Origin: CAJBLF01 sp964494005
Lineage (GTDB): Bacteria; Patescibacteriota; Gracilibacteria; Absconditabacterales; Absconditicoccaceae
Direction of reading: 5' to 3'
Assembly: GCA_964494005.1 (NCBI GenBank)
Contig: CAZBQE010000049.1
Span: forward strand, 1 to 6,308
Length of the DNA stretch: 6,308 nucleotides
The position numbers and the translations under genes were made by a program. Positions within the stretch are counted from its first letter, which is position 1. Each line of letters starts with the position of its first letter. The notes under the pieces are model-generated. The model was not told the origin of the DNA and did not search any database. It saw only the letters and a list, made by a program, of their open reading frames with translations. This document shows positions 6,256-6,308 of this stretch, in pieces.

Positions 6256-6308
6256 ACTATTAACTATTAACTATCCACTATTAACTATTAACTATCCACT
6301 ATTAACTA
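6256..6308. repeat. 21-bp tandem array made of heptamers at the window edge
   Basis: Two and a half perfect 21-bp units are present, each made of the heptamers ACTATTA, ACTATTA and ACTATCC. The array runs off the end of the window, so its length is unknown. Each full unit, together with the first base(s) of the next, contains TATCCAC, the core of the DnaA box TTATCCACA. Confidence 0.95.

Larger units (their letters stand above)
6199..6308 (+). repeat. Compound dispersed repeat, copy B (core plus heptamer tail), runs off the window
   Basis: The element order matches copy A: TTGTTGTATT (6199-6208), ACTAT...ATAGT inverted repeat (6216-6220 and 6232-6236), CAT (6238-6240), CAAAT (6246-6250), a 5-base spacer, then a heptamer tail (6256-6308). 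The distance from CAAAT to the tail is 5 bases in both copies. The tail heptamers (ACTATTA, ACTATCC) differ from those of copy A (CACTTAG, CACTTAA). Confidence 0.55.

Overview
The window is AT-rich DNA from a bacterium that reads UGA as glycine (genetic code 25). This points to Candidatus Absconditabacteria (SR1) or Gracilibacteria (BD1-5) within the Candidate Phyla Radiation. Under the standard code most genes here look broken. With UGA as Gly, twelve in-frame UGA codons resolve the window into five open genes, each ending in TAA or TAG. Two internal controls support Gly: the single UGA in dnaA falls on the conserved Gly of the FVxG motif at the start of the AAA+ domain, and a UGA in the first gene aligns with a GGC Gly codon in a paralogous gene of the same window.

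Layout. Three genes lie head to tail on the + strand: a 5'-truncated hypothetical protein (3-1004), a small secreted protein whose signal peptide is visible only under code 25 (994-1557), and a long hypothetical protein (1578-3964). The third gene is interrupted by a 100-N assembly gap inside a perfect DKVVETT-coding tandem array. The first and third genes share a homologous region, so this is probably an accessory cluster of a duplicated family of unknown function. Its members are highly charged and rich in Asn and Lys.

Converging on this cluster from the other end, on the - strand, are a one-helix membrane protein of unknown function (6158-5703) and dnaA (5602-4124), the replication initiator. 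dnaA has a good promoter with a perfect 14-bp palindrome lying across its -35 element and spacer. No dnaN or other replication gene is present in the window.

The two intergenic regions around the dnaA pair (3965-4123 and 6159-6308) each hold a copy of what appears to be one compound dispersed repeat: a core beginning TTGTTGTATT, then an ACTAT/ATAGT inverted repeat, a CAAAT block, and a tail of tandem heptamers whose sequence differs between copies. Tandem periods of 7, 14 and 21 bp recur in both coding and non-coding DNA. No tRNA, rRNA, CRISPR array or transposase was seen.
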